NCBI GenBank assembly: GCA_934129785.1
Contig: CAKOWW010000026.1
Location: 1-13,250, forward strand
Direction: 5' to 3'
Length of the DNA stretch: 13,250 bases
Origin: an uncultured Clostridia bacterium
GTDB lineage: Bacteria > Bacillota > Clostridia > TANB77 > CAG-508
This document shows positions 13,239 through 13,250 of this stretch, piece by piece. The notes beneath the pieces are model-generated. The model searched no databases and was not told the DNA's origin. It saw nothing but the letters and a program-made list of their open reading frames with translations. The stretch's first letter is position 1. The number at the start of each line of letters is the position of its first letter. The position numbers and the translations under genes are program-made.

Positions 13239-13250
13239 GTGGTTAAGCCC
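13239..13250 (-). rRNA. rrl: 23S ribosomal RNA, 3' end only (cut by window edge)
   Basis: The minus strand at the edge reads GGGCTTAACCAC, matching the conserved last bases of bacterial 23S rRNA (GAGG-A/G-CTTAACC). Its position before 5S is as expected. The exact 3' end is uncertain by a few bases. Confidence 0.7.

Noticed and set aside
1..13250. CRISPR array
   Set aside because: No regularly spaced direct repeats are visible on either strand.

Overview
The window is very AT-rich, with T/A-ending codons and strong AGGAGG-type ribosome-binding sites. It carries the hrcA-grpE-dnaK-dnaJ cluster under CIRCE operators. Together these indicate a low-GC Gram-positive of the Clostridia type, probably an uncultured or gut-type member; the species cannot be named from sequence alone. 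Nearly everything lies on the minus strand, so the window reads naturally from right to left.

Right edge (about 13250-12603): the 3' end of an rRNA operon, with the last bases of 23S rRNA, a complete 5S rRNA, and a tRNA-Asn(GUU) split by a 236-nt group I intron between anticodon bases 35 and 36. An intrinsic terminator follows. Just past it is a small HNH-nuclease gene, then an operon of a PF06541-type membrane protein and glutamate racemase (murI). A 19-bp bidirectional terminator separates murI from a lone plus-strand gene for a small helical protein of unknown function.

Middle (about 9970-5058): the class I heat-shock operon hrcA-grpE-dnaK-dnaJ. Its promoter is bracketed by two CIRCE-like operators 50 bp apart. 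A pair of hairpins with complementary loops precedes dnaK, a G/C-rich hairpin separates dnaK from dnaJ, and a strong terminator follows dnaJ.

Below that (5000-2189): a three-gene operon encoding a membrane-anchored alpha/beta-hydrolase, a condensation-domain (HxxxDG) acyltransferase and a six-helix membrane protein. It ends in an intrinsic terminator.

Left edge (2107-1), the most interesting part: a gene for a protein with a prepilin-like N-terminus and a C-terminal formylglycine-generating-enzyme/C-type-lectin-like domain. Its last ~55 codons abruptly change base composition and look like the variable region of a diversity-generating retroelement (DGR). The template repeat and reverse transcriptase would lie beyond the left edge. 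Immediately upstream of its ribosome-binding site, a perfect 24-bp inverted repeat flanks 155 bp holding a strong promoter that now points away from the gene. This is the layout of an invertible promoter. The region can be read as a surface protein that is both hypermutated (DGR) and phase-variable (promoter inversion), apparently caught in the OFF orientation.
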